DNA of 14,320 nucleotides. Source: DATAYA01 sp036272815 (GTDB taxonomy: Bacteria; Pseudomonadota; Alphaproteobacteria; Acetobacterales; Acetobacteraceae). Made by a program: the position numbers and the translations under genes. Every line of letters begins with the position of its first letter. Position 1 is the stretch's first letter. The notes under the pieces are model-generated. The model was given only the letters and a program-made list of their open reading frames with translations. It was not told the origin of the DNA and made no database searches. Positions 13,957 to 14,320 of the stretch are shown here, in pieces. The stretch lies in contig DATAYA010000095.1 in the NCBI GenBank assembly GCA_036272815.1, positions 1 through 14,320 of the forward strand, written 5' to 3'.

Positions 13957-14320
13957 CAGGCGACCGCAAGAATATCGGCGAACGCGCGGTCCATGCGGTC
14001 CCACGCGAAATCGCGCAGCAGCCGGTCGAGCCGTCGCGCCGTCGCGCCCAGATTGGTGTAGTGCCGGAACCGCGATTTGGCGCCCGCCCCCGCGACCCGC
14101 GGCTGGTCCGGATCGACCTCCCAGGGATGCAGGTAGAAGACCGCCCGCTGTCCGCCGGACGCGATCCGCGCCAGCCCCCGCCGATACAGCGCATAGGGGG
14201 TCAGCCGGAAATATCCGCCGCCCGACCACGGCAGCGGCCGCCCGGCGACCGGCAGCACCGTCATCGGGATTTCCCACAGCCCGGTGCCCTGCGGCCGGAA
14301 CGGCAGCCGCGGCGCTTCCG
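13956..14320 (-). CDS. XrtA-associated polysaccharide deacetylase, C-terminal part (gene runs off the window)
   Basis: An open frame continues to the window edge, giving about 120 residues of the protein's end. The visible part includes FRPQGTGLWEIPMTVLPVAG, then LPWSGGGYFRLTPYALYRRGL and FYLHPWEVDPDQPR, the pattern of the polysaccharide deacetylase subfamily found in PEP-CTERM loci (TIGR03006 type). The HPWE motif near the end of the fold is conserved there. The catalytic Asp and metal-binding His residues near the N-terminus lie outside the window, so activity cannot be judged. An ATG at 14264 is internal, because the family match extends upstream of it. The enzyme would remove acetyl groups from the exopolysaccharide. 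The stop overlaps the FemAB-like gene start (TGATG). Confidence 0.87.
   Translation of the reverse strand, partial: EAPRLPFRPQGTGLWEIPMTVLPVAGRPLPWSGGGYFRLTPYALYRRGLARIASGGQRAVFYLHPWEVDPDQPRVAGAGAKSRFRHYTNLGATARRLDRLLRDFAWDRMDRAFADILAVA

Noticed and set aside
13956..14264. A short complete gene starting at the ATG at 14264
   Set aside because: The frame and its family similarity continue upstream to the window edge (FRPQGTGLWEIP precedes the Met), so it is an internal Met of a truncated deacetylase gene.

Overview
This is a GC-rich, densely coded, bacterial chromosomal segment. Protein sequences, Tat-type signals on the binding proteins and the mix of Liv-type transporters with an exosortase locus suggest an alphaproteobacterium, plausibly Rhodospirillales/Acetobacteraceae. 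That placement is inference, because there is no rRNA or other marker gene here.

Left part (1-4703, minus strand): a branched-chain-amino-acid-type (HAAT) ABC transporter operon read right to left. It runs binding protein (3453-4703), livH permease (2555-3424), then one 834-residue reading frame (54-2558) that joins the LivM permease and the LivG and LivF ATPases end to end. A GC-rich inverted-repeat block (1-53) follows its stop codon.

Middle (4932-5201, plus strand): a small HU-type nucleoid protein gene with its own terminator-like repeat. It sits in the divergent gap between two transporter operons.

Centre (5481-10130, plus strand): a second, paralogous transporter operon with the same gene order but separate genes: binding protein, livH, livM, livG, livF. 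The last four are joined by ATGA overlaps. The two binding proteins are related and share a Tat-like leader, a GxDC cysteine and a C-terminal GCHM motif. The two operons are therefore probably diverged relatives with different ligands. Canonical complexes of this type hold LivH, LivM, LivG, LivF and a periplasmic binding protein; the left operon makes the same parts with three fused into one chain.

Right part (10203-14320, minus strand): the end of an exosortase A (XrtA/PEP-CTERM) exopolysaccharide locus. Read right to left it holds a polysaccharide deacetylase (cut by the window edge), a FemAB-like acyltransferase-fold protein, a TIGR03087-type glycosyltransferase and exosortase A with a C-terminal EpsI-like domain. 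All three junctions are TGATG stop/start overlaps. The locus converges on the second transporter operon, and the short gap between them holds five copies of a 13-bp tandem repeat that runs into the exosortase stop codon.

No tRNA, rRNA, CRISPR array, transposase or phage gene was seen, and no gene-free stretch exceeds 300 bases. The strongest oddities are the LivM-LivG-LivF fusion beside an unfused paralogous operon, the 13-bp repeat array, and the shared cysteine pair in the binding proteins. I do not see a clearly new defence or mobile system.
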